From Albibacterium sp035514885 (GTDB lineage Bacteria; Bacteroidota; Bacteroidia; Sphingobacteriales; Sphingobacteriaceae): 64,000 nucleotides of DNA. Position numbers and translations under genes: made by a program. The stretch covers positions 795,414-859,413 of the forward strand of contig NZ_DATJCH010000012.1 in assembly GCF_035514885.1 (NCBI RefSeq), given 5' to 3'. Below are positions 53,685-61,153 of this stretch, piece after piece; position 1 is the first letter of the stretch; the number at the start of each line of letters is the position of its first letter. The notes beneath the pieces were generated by a model. That model saw only the letters and a program-made list of their open reading frames with translations, was not told where the DNA came from and made no database searches.

Positions 53685-55157
53685 ATGAGTAGTCCGGTTA
53701 ATATTAATTTCCAGTCCTTTATTAAAATAGATCGTAGCGGAGGTGACGCAATCTATATGCAGATTGTATATCAGTTTATCAATGCTGTAAAGAAGAGCCT
53801 CTTAGAGGACGGAGATCTTCTTCCGGGAAGTAGAAAGATTGCAGCGGATCTAAAAGTTCACAGAAAAACAGTCGTAGCCACTTTCATGGAGCTACAAGAA
53901 CAAGGATGGGTACATATCTTTCCGAACATCGGTACCATTGTAAAAAATCCGGAACTTTCATCAGCTACGGCTACAGGCATCAAAACCTTTCAACAGCCTC
54001 CAGAAAAAGCGCCATTTCAATTCAGGAAAGAGGTAATTCTTGATACTTCTACATCAGAAATTCCCGAAAAGTTCTATTTTACTGATGGAACACCGGATTA
54101 TAGAATCATTGAAGCTGAAGAACTGGTCCGTTTTTACGCATCGGCACTGAAGAGAAAAAAGAAAACCAGCGACTTACCCCAAGCTGCTGAAGGAAATTTA
54201 TTCTTTAGAGATCAATTGAGCTATTATTTGAATTTAACTCGGGGTTTCCACCTTTCCAGAAATTTCCTATTGCCCATAAGCGGGCGCGAGCAGATTCTCT
54301 CCATCTTATCACGACTACTAATCAATACAGGAGATATCATGTTGGTAGAAAACTTAAGCTATTTTTTACCAAATATGATCTTTAGTCAAGCAGGCGCTAA
54401 ACTTAAGACTGTCCCCGTAGATGAGGAAGGAATGAATGTTGATTATATCCAGCGCCACTATAAACCTGGTGAAATAAGATGTGTTTACATCAATACCAAA
54501 TGCCACTATCCCACCACGGTCGCTCTTTCTGAAAAACGTAAAACTCAATTATTGCAATTAGCTGAGCAGTACAATTTCATCGTGATTGAAGATGATGTAG
54601 ATTTTGAATTTTCAATGGTAAAGGATAAAGGAGAGTCGTTATTTAGAAAAAATGGTGGAAGTCGAGTAATCTATATCGGAGCTTTCGGAAGGTTTCTGAA
54701 CCCCGGATTTCAAATGAATTTCCTGATTGCACCCAAAGATCTGTTGGAAGAAGGAAGAAAATACCTGAATATATTTGGTAAACCTAATTACATGCTGGAA
54801 AAAGCATTGGGAGATATGATTCATCAGGGAGATATCTTCCGATATCAAAGAAAGTCGCAAAAGATGATTAATGAAAGAAAGGGAATGTTTGCACAACTGT
54901 TGAACACCTACTTTAAAAATAAAATCACTTTTAATACACCCGCTTCCGGATTGGCTTTTTGGATACAGTTTAACGATCCGTTGTCACTAACTCAGTTACA
55001 GAAAGCAGCAAGGGAAAAAGGATTGCTAATTCCGAGTATCTGTCTTTATCAAAATCGGACATTAACTGCCTTAAGACTGAGCTTTGCACACCTCAATCAA
55101 CAAGATATGGAAGAGACCATCAGATTATTAAAGGAATCATATCAAGAGATAATTTAA
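53685..55157 (+). CDS. MocR/GntR-type regulator with aminotransferase-like domain lacking the PLP lysine
   Basis: Residues 15-85 form a GntR winged helix (LLPGSRKIAADLKVHRKTVV). Residues 115-490 have the class-I aminotransferase fold (VIEDDVDFEF, CHYPTTVALSEKRK). In normal MocR proteins PLP binds a lysine in a GTFSKxLxPxLR-type motif. Here the stretch reads GAFGRFLNPGF, so Arg336 takes the place of lysine, and Val305 takes the usual Tyr in EDDYD. Covalent PLP binding should be lost, so the effector may differ. Divergent placement next to the TonB receptor makes that gene the likely target. It is full length with no frameshift. Confidence 0.85.
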   Translation: MSSPVNINFQSFIKIDRSGGDAIYMQIVYQFINAVKKSLLEDGDLLPGSRKIAADLKVHRKTVVATFMELQEQGWVHIFPNIGTIVKNPELSSATATGIKTFQQPPEKAPFQFRKEVILDTSTSEIPEKFYFTDGTPDYRIIEAEELVRFYASALKRKKKTSDLPQAAEGNLFFRDQLSYYLNLTRGFHLSRNFLLPISGREQILSILSRLLINTGDIMLVENLSYFLPNMIFSQAGAKLKTVPVDEEGMNVDYIQRHYKPGEIRCVYINTKCHYPTTVALSEKRKTQLLQLAEQYNFIVIEDDVDFEFSMVKDKGESLFRKNGGSRVIYIGAFGRFLNPGFQMNFLIAPKDLLEEGRKYLNIFGKPNYMLEKALGDMIHQGDIFRYQRKSQKMINERKGMFAQLLNTYFKNKITFNTPASGLAFWIQFNDPLSLTQLQKAAREKGLLIPSICLYQNRTLTALRLSFAHLNQQDMEETIRLLKESYQEII

Positions 55158-55180
55158 TAGACCATCTATAACCCTGCTCC

Positions 55181-55310
55181 GTATCTTGTAATACATACGC
55201 GTGAACTCTAACAAAGATTCCTGTGGTACGTCTACGCTAATTGATCAAAAAAAGCGTAGACATACCACAGGAATTTCTTACTAACACTTCTCGCATGTAT
55301 TACAAGGTAC
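55181..55310. repeat. 130-bp nested inverted repeat after the MocR gene
   Basis: The outer arms (55181-55196 and 55295-55310) match at 15 of 16 positions, the remaining one a G:T wobble. The inner arms (55217-55238 and 55253-55274) match at 21 of 22, around a 14-nt loop. Two internal segments of exactly 20 nt each separate the arms and do not pair well. It starts 24 nt after the MocR stop. It could be a strong terminator, a palindromic mobile element (MITE-like) or a structured RNA; I see no target-site duplication. The remaining 210 nt to the next gene hold nothing I can name. Confidence 0.7.
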
Positions 55311-55524
55311 ATTCATGTCCTTTACAAGTCCTTAATAAGGCTTATTAATTCTTATCCTTATCTAAAAAATCTATTCATTAATAGTTAAAGACTGGGCTGT
55401 AGATGATGAAGAGAACAAATATGCAATAAAGAAAATACGATAAAATTATTTTTAACTTATTTTAACTCATCCTAGTCTTTAATCCCTATTTTTATCGAGT
55501 CAGAATCTACCTCGTATTACATTT

Positions 55525-56289
55525 ATGGAGATTATAACCTACGATAAAGCCAAAGAAATTTGGAACAAAATTGCGAAGACCTCAGAGAACCAATCGCTTT
55601 ACTTCGAGCTGGAAGTACATAAAAAGCTTTTGGATATATTTCATATCGGACCGCATTATTATTATATCTTCAATCTTAATACCGTTTCGTTTGAATTTGT
55701 AGATAGTAAAATGACCAAGGTTTTAGGCTATCGTGAAGAGGAATTCTGCACAACATTATTTTTAAGCAACATTCATCCGGAAGATGCGCCCTATTTCCTT
55801 AATTTTGAGCATGCCGTAACTGAATTCCTTAGTAAACTACCTCCGGAGAAAATAATGAAATATAAGATGTCATATGATTATAGGGTAAAGCATGCAGATG
55901 GTCACTATATACGTCTATTGCAACAGGTCACTACAATTCACAGTGATGATAACGGAGCGGTTATAAGGACATTAGGTGTACATACTGACATTACTGATTT
56001 AAAAAGTGAAGGAATACCCAAGCTAAGTTTTATCGGACTGGAAGGTGAAACTTCTTATCATGATGTTAAACCAAACCAAGTATTTCTCAACGAGAAATCA
56101 TTACTTACTAAACGCGAAAAAGAGATTTTGCGACTGATTGTAGAAGGGAAAAGCAGTGATATGATTGCCACCCATTTGTTTATAAGCAAACATACCGTAA
56201 TGACGCATCGCAGAAACATCCATTCAAAAACGAAAACAAATTCAGTAGCTAATTTGGTAAAAAATGCAATTCATATGGGATGGATATAA
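55525..56289 (+). CDS. PAS domain-LuxR type transcriptional regulator
   Basis: Residues 40-160 form a PAS fold with a PAC segment (YDYRVKHADGHYIRLLQQ; IRTLGVHTDITDLK). Residues 190-254 are a LuxR/GerE helix-turn-helix (LLTKREKEILRLIVEGKSSD then ISKHTVMTHRRNIHSKTK). It lacks a receiver domain, so it should respond directly to a ligand, redox state or light through the PAS pocket. This single-chain PAS-LuxR type is common in Bacteroidota. Neither the signal nor the targets are clear. The DUF4097-like lipoprotein gene ends 24 nt downstream on the other strand. Confidence 0.88.
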   Translation: MEIITYDKAKEIWNKIAKTSENQSLYFELEVHKKLLDIFHIGPHYYYIFNLNTVSFEFVDSKMTKVLGYREEEFCTTLFLSNIHPEDAPYFLNFEHAVTEFLSKLPPEKIMKYKMSYDYRVKHADGHYIRLLQQVTTIHSDDNGAVIRTLGVHTDITDLKSEGIPKLSFIGLEGETSYHDVKPNQVFLNEKSLLTKREKEILRLIVEGKSSDMIATHLFISKHTVMTHRRNIHSKTKTNSVANLVKNAIHMGWI

Positions 56290-56312
56290 ATCGCATTTTT
56301 GTTACCAACTCA

Positions 56313-57413
56313 TTACCTGATTGTTAGATTTACATTTCCTGCACTGGTTGATGCCTGAACATTGGCTCCTCCACCATTAATATTGCCATTTAATTTTCCT
56401 TTGCTATTGCTTCCTCTAAAGTTAGATAAGCCATCAACATTTACATTAAATCCTTTCAAATCCAAATTTGCACCTGTATTTGATGGCAAAGTTAGGTTTA
56501 CATTTCCTGCTGAGGTTGATAAACGTACATCTCCAGGCAATTCTTTCAACATAGCCGATACACTTCCGCCTGATGTAGATGCATTCAGAGAGCAGGTAAG
56601 ATTCTCTAAATCGATGCTTCCGCCCGAAGTTCTAGCGCTTAATGATCCGTTTAAGGAGCGACCTTCAATACTCCCTCCGCTGGTGGATACATCGATATCA
56701 CCATTTAATCCCTCTAGTTTAATAGATCCACCAGAAGTACTTAAATTGATGGTTCCGCTGCTATTATAAGCCCGAATGCCTCCACCACTGGTTTTACCGG
56801 TAATATTTCCATCCATATTCTCAACTTCGATGCTACCGCCACTGGTTTTGAAATTCTGCTGTCCGGATAGGTTCGCTAATTTAATACCTCCTCCACTTGT
56901 TGACAGGTCAGTTGTAACTTTATTCCCTGTACGAACCTTAAATGAAATACTAAGTCCGTTTCTCCAATTTAAATTATTTCTTTGTTTAGCATAAGCCTCT
57001 AATGTGCTACCTCTTTGCTCTATTCTTATTTCATAATCGCGATCAAGAATCTCTTGTATTTCGATTTTTGATAAATCGCGGCCATTATTGGGCTTAACAT
57101 ACATCTCAATAACAGCATCTTGAGTTGCATCACCTGATACATCAATTGAACCACCGGAAGTTGATACTTTCAAGCCTTGAACAGACGATATGGGGTAAGT
57201 TTTTTTCGTTAACAGGATTGCACCACCACTATTTATATCTCCGTCGGTGGCTTCAGAAATACGATCGGTAATAATATCCGATGCCTCAACAATACGATTG
57301 GCAACACCGGTAGATGCTTCAGCAACACGATCAGCAACAGATCCAATTACGCAGGAACTAGTAAGAAGCACACAAGCTCCTGCCAGAAGTGAGAATTTAG
57401 AAATCAGTCTCAT
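56313..57413 (-). CDS. DUF4097-like lipoprotein with an 18-residue TSGGSI repeat
   Basis: A lipoprotein signal with two possible lipid cysteines (LLAGAC14 or LLTSSC21) is followed by a 40-residue segment of three VAEAST/IVEASD/ISEATD helical repeats. Then comes a beta-repeat region. From residue 172, TSGG(S/G)I recurs at 190, 208, 226, 244, 262 and 280, exactly 18 residues apart, and once more at 300. This is the DUF4097 right-handed beta-helix pattern, one rung per repeat. The regularity is unusually strict. Its function is unknown. It is divergent from the NtrC-type two-component operon. Confidence 0.83.
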   Translation of the reverse strand: MRLISKFSLLAGACVLLTSSCVIGSVADRVAEASTGVANRIVEASDIITDRISEATDGDINSGGAILLTKKTYPISSVQGLKVSTSGGSIDVSGDATQDAVIEMYVKPNNGRDLSKIEIQEILDRDYEIRIEQRGSTLEAYAKQRNNLNWRNGLSISFKVRTGNKVTTDLSTSGGGIKLANLSGQQNFKTSGGSIEVENMDGNITGKTSGGGIRAYNSSGTINLSTSGGSIKLEGLNGDIDVSTSGGSIEGRSLNGSLSARTSGGSIDLENLTCSLNASTSGGSVSAMLKELPGDVRLSTSAGNVNLTLPSNTGANLDLKGFNVNVDGLSNFRGSNSKGKLNGNINGGGANVQASTSAGNVNLTIR

Positions 57414-57453
57414 AGGTTTATTTTTTAATTAATATAATATTCATATAACATAC

Positions 57454-57461
57454 CAAATATA
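57454..57461 (-). promoter_or_regulatory. Promoter -7 box of the repeat lipoprotein gene
   Basis: The minus strand reads TATATTTG preceded by GG, identical to GGTATATTTG in front of the divergent two-component operon. The leader would be about 35 nt. Confidence 0.48.
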
Positions 57462-57542
57462 CCTGTCCGGTATAATAGATTAAAACACTAATAGTTAGAT
57501 ATACCTGTATAGTCGGTAAACGCGTATATTTTATCGGTAAAC
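57457..57542. repeat. Helically phased direct repeats in the divergent intergenic region
   Basis: ATATACCTGT occurs at 57457-57466 and 57499-57508 (42 bp apart, four helical turns). TCGGTAAAC occurs at 57513-57521 and 57534-57542 (21 bp, two turns). Such spacing suggests cooperative protein binding upstream of the lipoprotein promoter. Confidence 0.45.
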
Positions 57543-57577
57543 TATTTATTATCAAGCTACCTGATTATGATAACAGC

Positions 57578-57593
57578 TGGTATGTATGGTGCA
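57578..57593 (+). promoter_or_regulatory. Candidate sigma-54 promoter in front of the two-component operon
   Basis: TGGTATGTATGGTGCA matches 9 of 12 fixed positions of the sigma-54 consensus TGGCACGNNNNTTGCW, with the required GG-N10-GC spacing. Transcription would begin near 57604. The gene it faces encodes a sigma-54 activator, so autoregulation is plausible. Confidence 0.45.
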
Positions 57594-57597
57594 AAAA

Positions 57598-57627
57598 CGA
57601 ACAGTTTACTGTTCGATATCGAACAGT
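57598..57627. promoter_or_regulatory. Two overlapping dyads built from three CGAACAG half-sites
   Basis: Half-sites at 57598, 57609 and 57620 lie exactly 11 bp apart. They alternate in orientation to form CGAACAGT-TT-ACTGTTCG and a 20-bp perfect palindrome at 57608-57627. They are likely binding sites of the adjacent NtrC-type regulator or another dimeric factor. Confidence 0.6.
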
Positions 57628-57681
57628 GCTTTCGCTTTTAAATATTCAGACAATTGGTTTATAAGTGATTAACAAGAATGG

Positions 57682-57689
57682 TATATTTG
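57682..57689 (+). promoter_or_regulatory. Promoter -7 box of the two-component operon
   Basis: TATATTTG (TAnnTTTG) lies 16 nt before the regulator ATG. Together with the sigma-54-like element it would give the operon two promoters. Confidence 0.48.
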
Positions 57690-57705
57690 TGGTTAATCTT
57701 AACCA

Positions 57706-59052
57706 ATGATCCAAGCACGTATTCTTATAATTGATGATGACCCAGATGTACTTACTGCACTTCGTCTTCTGCTAAAGAAGGAGATTGCCGAAATAATCGT
57801 TGAAAAAAATCCGGAAAGGATACCTGCTATTCTTAGTTCTGAGCATATAGATATGATTATGCTGGACATGAATTTCAAGAGTGCCATCAATAGTGGAAAT
57901 GAAGGTTTATACTGGCTTAGCAGAATTAAAGAGCAAAAGAAAGATATCTTAGTTGTTATGATAACAGCATATGGAGCTATCGATCTTGCTGTGCAAAGTT
58001 TAAAACAAGGAGCCGCAGATTTCATTGTAAAGCCCTGGATTAATGAGCAGTTAATTGACACAATTAAAGAATTACTTTCACGTAAAGAAAGCAAAAACCA
58101 TAAGCCTAAAGATACTCAAATTGCTTTGGCGGATGTAATTGGTGAATCTGAAAGTATGAAAACGGTGTTTTACAAGTTAGGTAAAATAGCCCCTACAGAT
58201 GCTAACATTCTAATATTGGGAGAAAACGGAACTGGGAAAGACTTGATTGCTACGGCTATTCATAAACAGTCGAACCGCGCTAAACAAGCTTTTGTAAAAG
58301 TTGACGTGGGTGCACTGACAGATAGCTTATTTGAAAGCGAACTCTTTGGACATAAAAAAGGGGCATTTACGGATGCAAGAGAAGGTCGGGAAGGGAGATT
58401 TGAGTCGGCTGATAAGGGTACCTTGTTTTTGGATGAGATCGGTAATATATCATTACAGCAACAAGCAAAGCTGTTGACTGTATTACAAAACCGACAAGTT
58501 ACACGATTGGGAAGTAACCAGGCCATCAATATTGATATCCGCTTAGTATGCGCAACCAACATTCCTTTACGTGAACTTGCGGATGAGAATCGTTTTCGGA
58601 AAGATTTGATTTACCGGATTAATACCGTGGAAATCCAAGTCCCTCCTTTGCGTGAGCGCGGGGATGACATCTTATTACTTGCTGAACATTTTATCAAGAG
58701 ATATGCTGAGAAATACATGAAAGTCATTTCAGACATCGACAAAAAAGCAAGAAAAAAACTATTAGAATATCACTATCCGGGCAATGTTCGCGAACTTCAA
58801 TACAGCATTGAACGTGCAGTAATTATGTCGGAGAACTCGGTTCTTTCGAGTGAAGATATCGTCTTTTCTCCAATTGAAAATGCACAATTTCAATCCAGTT
58901 CTGACAAAGATGCGCACAACCTAATTGAATTAGAAAGAAACACCATTGTTAAAGTAATTGAGAAGCATAATGGTAATATCTCGAAGGCTTCCAAAGAATT
59001 AGGCATTACACGTACCGCTCTTTATAGACGTCTTAGCAAATACAATATCTGA
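57706..59052 (+). CDS. NtrC-family sigma-54-dependent response regulator
   Basis: The receiver domain has Asp54 as phosphoacceptor (DMIMLDMNFK) and Lys109 (FIVKP). The AAA+ domain has Walker A GENGTGKD (172-179), the sigma-54 loop as GAFTDA (219-224; the usual form is GAFTGA) and Walker B TLFLDE. A C-terminal Fis-type helix-turn-helix (GNISKASKELGITRTALYRR) completes the NtrC layout in 448 residues. When phosphorylated it should open sigma-54 promoters. Its stop overlaps the kinase start by one base. The divergent lipoprotein gene and its own promoter are the nearest candidate targets. Confidence 0.93.
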   Translation: MIQARILIIDDDPDVLTALRLLLKKEIAEIIVEKNPERIPAILSSEHIDMIMLDMNFKSAINSGNEGLYWLSRIKEQKKDILVVMITAYGAIDLAVQSLKQGAADFIVKPWINEQLIDTIKELLSRKESKNHKPKDTQIALADVIGESESMKTVFYKLGKIAPTDANILILGENGTGKDLIATAIHKQSNRAKQAFVKVDVGALTDSLFESELFGHKKGAFTDAREGREGRFESADKGTLFLDEIGNISLQQQAKLLTVLQNRQVTRLGSNQAINIDIRLVCATNIPLRELADENRFRKDLIYRINTVEIQVPPLRERGDDILLLAEHFIKRYAEKYMKVISDIDKKARKKLLEYHYPGNVRELQYSIERAVIMSENSVLSSEDIVFSPIENAQFQSSSDKDAHNLIELERNTIVKVIEKHNGNISKASKELGITRTALYRRLSKYNI

Positions 59053-60371
59053 TGAGGAAATTTCGTCGGCTAATTTTCTTTAGAGCATTGATGCTATTTC
59101 TTGGGCTTACCCTTTTATCCTATTTCCTTTTCAGCGGAAATTACTTTTATGCCCTTTTGCTGTTTCCTTTCTGCATTTGGTTACTATGGTTTACCATTCG
59201 TTCTCAAATAAGAACATATCAGGAATTACAAGAATTTGCAGAAGCTGCTAAATATCGCGACTTTACAAGACGATTTCCATTAGATCGTGCAAGTATTGAG
59301 GTTCAACCTCTACGAGTTGCTTTTAATAATATTAATGAGGTCTTTAAAAAAATAAGTAGTGAACGTGAGGTTCAATACCAATATCTTCATAAAATACTGG
59401 AGCTGGTAGATACTGCGATTATCTCCTATGAAGAAGAAAGCGGGAAGGTTATGTGGATCAATGAATCCTTTAAGATATTGTTCGATATACCCTATTTCTC
59501 AACTATTAACGCACTTAAGAAGAAAAACAAAGGACTCTATGAGCAAATTGTCAGATCTGTACCTGGCGACAATGGCTTGTTTGTATTTGAAACAGAACAA
59601 GGCTCTATGAAACTCCAGCTTCATATCAGTAATTTTCAGACTGCAGAAGGAAAATATCGATTAATTGCTTTGCAAAACATCAATGCTGCATTGGATGAAA
59701 CGGAATCAAAAGCATGGCAGAAATTATTAAGTGTATTAACGCATGAGATCATGAACTCTATTGCACCCATCTCGTCTTTGGCTGATACCATTAAAAATCG
59801 ACTTGAAGGATTGCCGTACATGGAAGAGCTGGATGATATTCGTCTAGGAACTGAAACTATAAAACGCCGTAGTGAAGGATTGTTAAAGTTTGCAGGCACC
59901 TATCGTACCTTGAATAAGATTACTCAATTAGATCTCACCCCTATGAAGGCAGCTGTTTTATTTGAGAACCTATACCTTCTTTTAGAACCAACTTTAATCA
60001 AAAAGGAAATAGAATTAGACATTATCCTAAAGGATCCATCTATTGAATTATTAGTTGATATAAATTTAATAGAACAGGTGTTGATCAATTTATTACTTAA
60101 TTCAATTGAGGCAGTAAAGGATACCAAGGATCCTTACATCCGCTTACAAGCGCTTCTTGTAAACGGTAGAGTCCAAATTAAAGTAAGCGACAATGGCAAG
60201 GGTATGTCATCACATATAATGGAAAATATCTTTACTCCATTCTTTACAACGCGTAAAACAGGAAGCGGCGTTGGTTTAACACTCAGCAAACAGATTATGC
60301 TCTTACATAAGGGAAACATTCTTGCCAATTCAGAAGAAGGAAAAGGCAGTACTTTTACTTTACAGTTTTAG
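59052..60371 (+). CDS. Membrane histidine kinase, NtrY-like partner of the NtrC regulator
   Basis: Two membrane helices (8-28 and 31-50) with almost no periplasmic loop are followed by a PAS-like region (about 115-210). The H-box is LLSVLTHEIMNSIAP with His231, and the HATPase domain has N-box LLNSIEAVKD, VSDNGKGM and TRKTGSGVGLTLSKQIM. With no external domain, it probably senses a membrane or cytoplasmic signal. The one-base TGATG overlap with the regulator indicates co-translation. At 439 residues the length is normal. Confidence 0.92.
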   Translation: MRKFRRLIFFRALMLFLGLTLLSYFLFSGNYFYALLLFPFCIWLLWFTIRSQIRTYQELQEFAEAAKYRDFTRRFPLDRASIEVQPLRVAFNNINEVFKKISSEREVQYQYLHKILELVDTAIISYEEESGKVMWINESFKILFDIPYFSTINALKKKNKGLYEQIVRSVPGDNGLFVFETEQGSMKLQLHISNFQTAEGKYRLIALQNINAALDETESKAWQKLLSVLTHEIMNSIAPISSLADTIKNRLEGLPYMEELDDIRLGTETIKRRSEGLLKFAGTYRTLNKITQLDLTPMKAAVLFENLYLLLEPTLIKKEIELDIILKDPSIELLVDINLIEQVLINLLLNSIEAVKDTKDPYIRLQALLVNGRVQIKVSDNGKGMSSHIMENIFTPFFTTRKTGSGVGLTLSKQIMLLHKGNILANSEEGKGSTFTLQF

Positions 60372-60393
60372 ATGCTCCTCATATAATGTATAA

Positions 60394-61062
60394 TTAGACT
60401 TGGATTTGACCATCTAATAGTTCAATAAGCCGATCTCCATAGGCTGCATTCTTTTCAGAATGTGTTACTTGAATAATCGTTACCCCTTCCTCTTTATTTA
60501 GCTTCTTAAAAAGCTGCATAATTTCGTCACCTTGTTTTGAATTTAAGTTACCTGTAGGTTCATCAGCCAATAAAACCTTAGGCTTTCCTGCTAAAGCTCT
60601 GGCTATACCGACAATTTGCTGCTGTCCGCCCGACAGCTGATTTGGGAATAAGTCCTTTTTACCAACAATACCAAATCGATCAAGCATATCAGCAACTATC
60701 GCTTTACGCTCATTTGCTTTCAGATTTTTATAAATCAACGGAGTTTCAATATTTTCAGCAACCGTTAATTCATCAATTAAATGATAGGCCTGAAACACGA
60801 AGCCCATATGTTGTTTATAAATTTCGGAGCGTTTCTTCTCCTTAAGCTTTAAGACATTTTCATTTTGAAAGTTGTAAGCTCCTTCGTTTGGCTCATCCAA
60901 TAATCCGATGATATGTAACAAGGTAGATTTACCAGAACCAGACGGTCCCATTATTGACACAAAATCTCCATTTTGAATAGAAAGATTAATGTCTTTCAAT
61001 ACAAACGAACGGCTACCGCCAACATTATACCACTTAAATATATTATTTAGTTCAATCATCAT
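60394..61062 (-). CDS. ABC transporter ATPase, LolD/MacB type
   Basis: The 222-residue protein has Walker A GPSGSGKST, signature LSGGQQQIVGIARAL and Walker B VLLADEPTGNL, the standard MacB/LolD/FtsE set. It lies after the FtsX-type permease gene, 91 nt apart on the same strand. A TolC-type gene stands upstream, so the three probably form a tripartite exporter with an adaptor encoded outside the window. It ends 22 nt from the convergent kinase gene. Confidence 0.92.
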   Translation of the reverse strand: MMIELNNIFKWYNVGGSRSFVLKDINLSIQNGDFVSIMGPSGSGKSTLLHIIGLLDEPNEGAYNFQNENVLKLKEKKRSEIYKQHMGFVFQAYHLIDELTVAENIETPLIYKNLKANERKAIVADMLDRFGIVGKKDLFPNQLSGGQQQIVGIARALAGKPKVLLADEPTGNLNSKQGDEIMQLFKKLNKEEGVTIIQVTHSEKNAAYGDRLIELLDGQIQV

Positions 61063-61153
61063 ATATCACTGATTATTAGGTTCAATTAACTACAAGTTAA
61101 AAGCAATAAACCTTCTTAAATGTAGTCAATTGCCTTCTATTATTATTATTTAT

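Noticed and set aside
56550..56900. CRISPR-like periodicity
   Set aside because: The 54-nt period is coding and mirrors the 18-residue protein repeat; there are no spacers between identical repeats.
56362..56994. Plus-strand frames rich in Pro and Leu opposite the TSGGSI repeat lipoprotein
   Set aside because: They are the antisense image of the repeat codons, lack starts with leaders and match no family.
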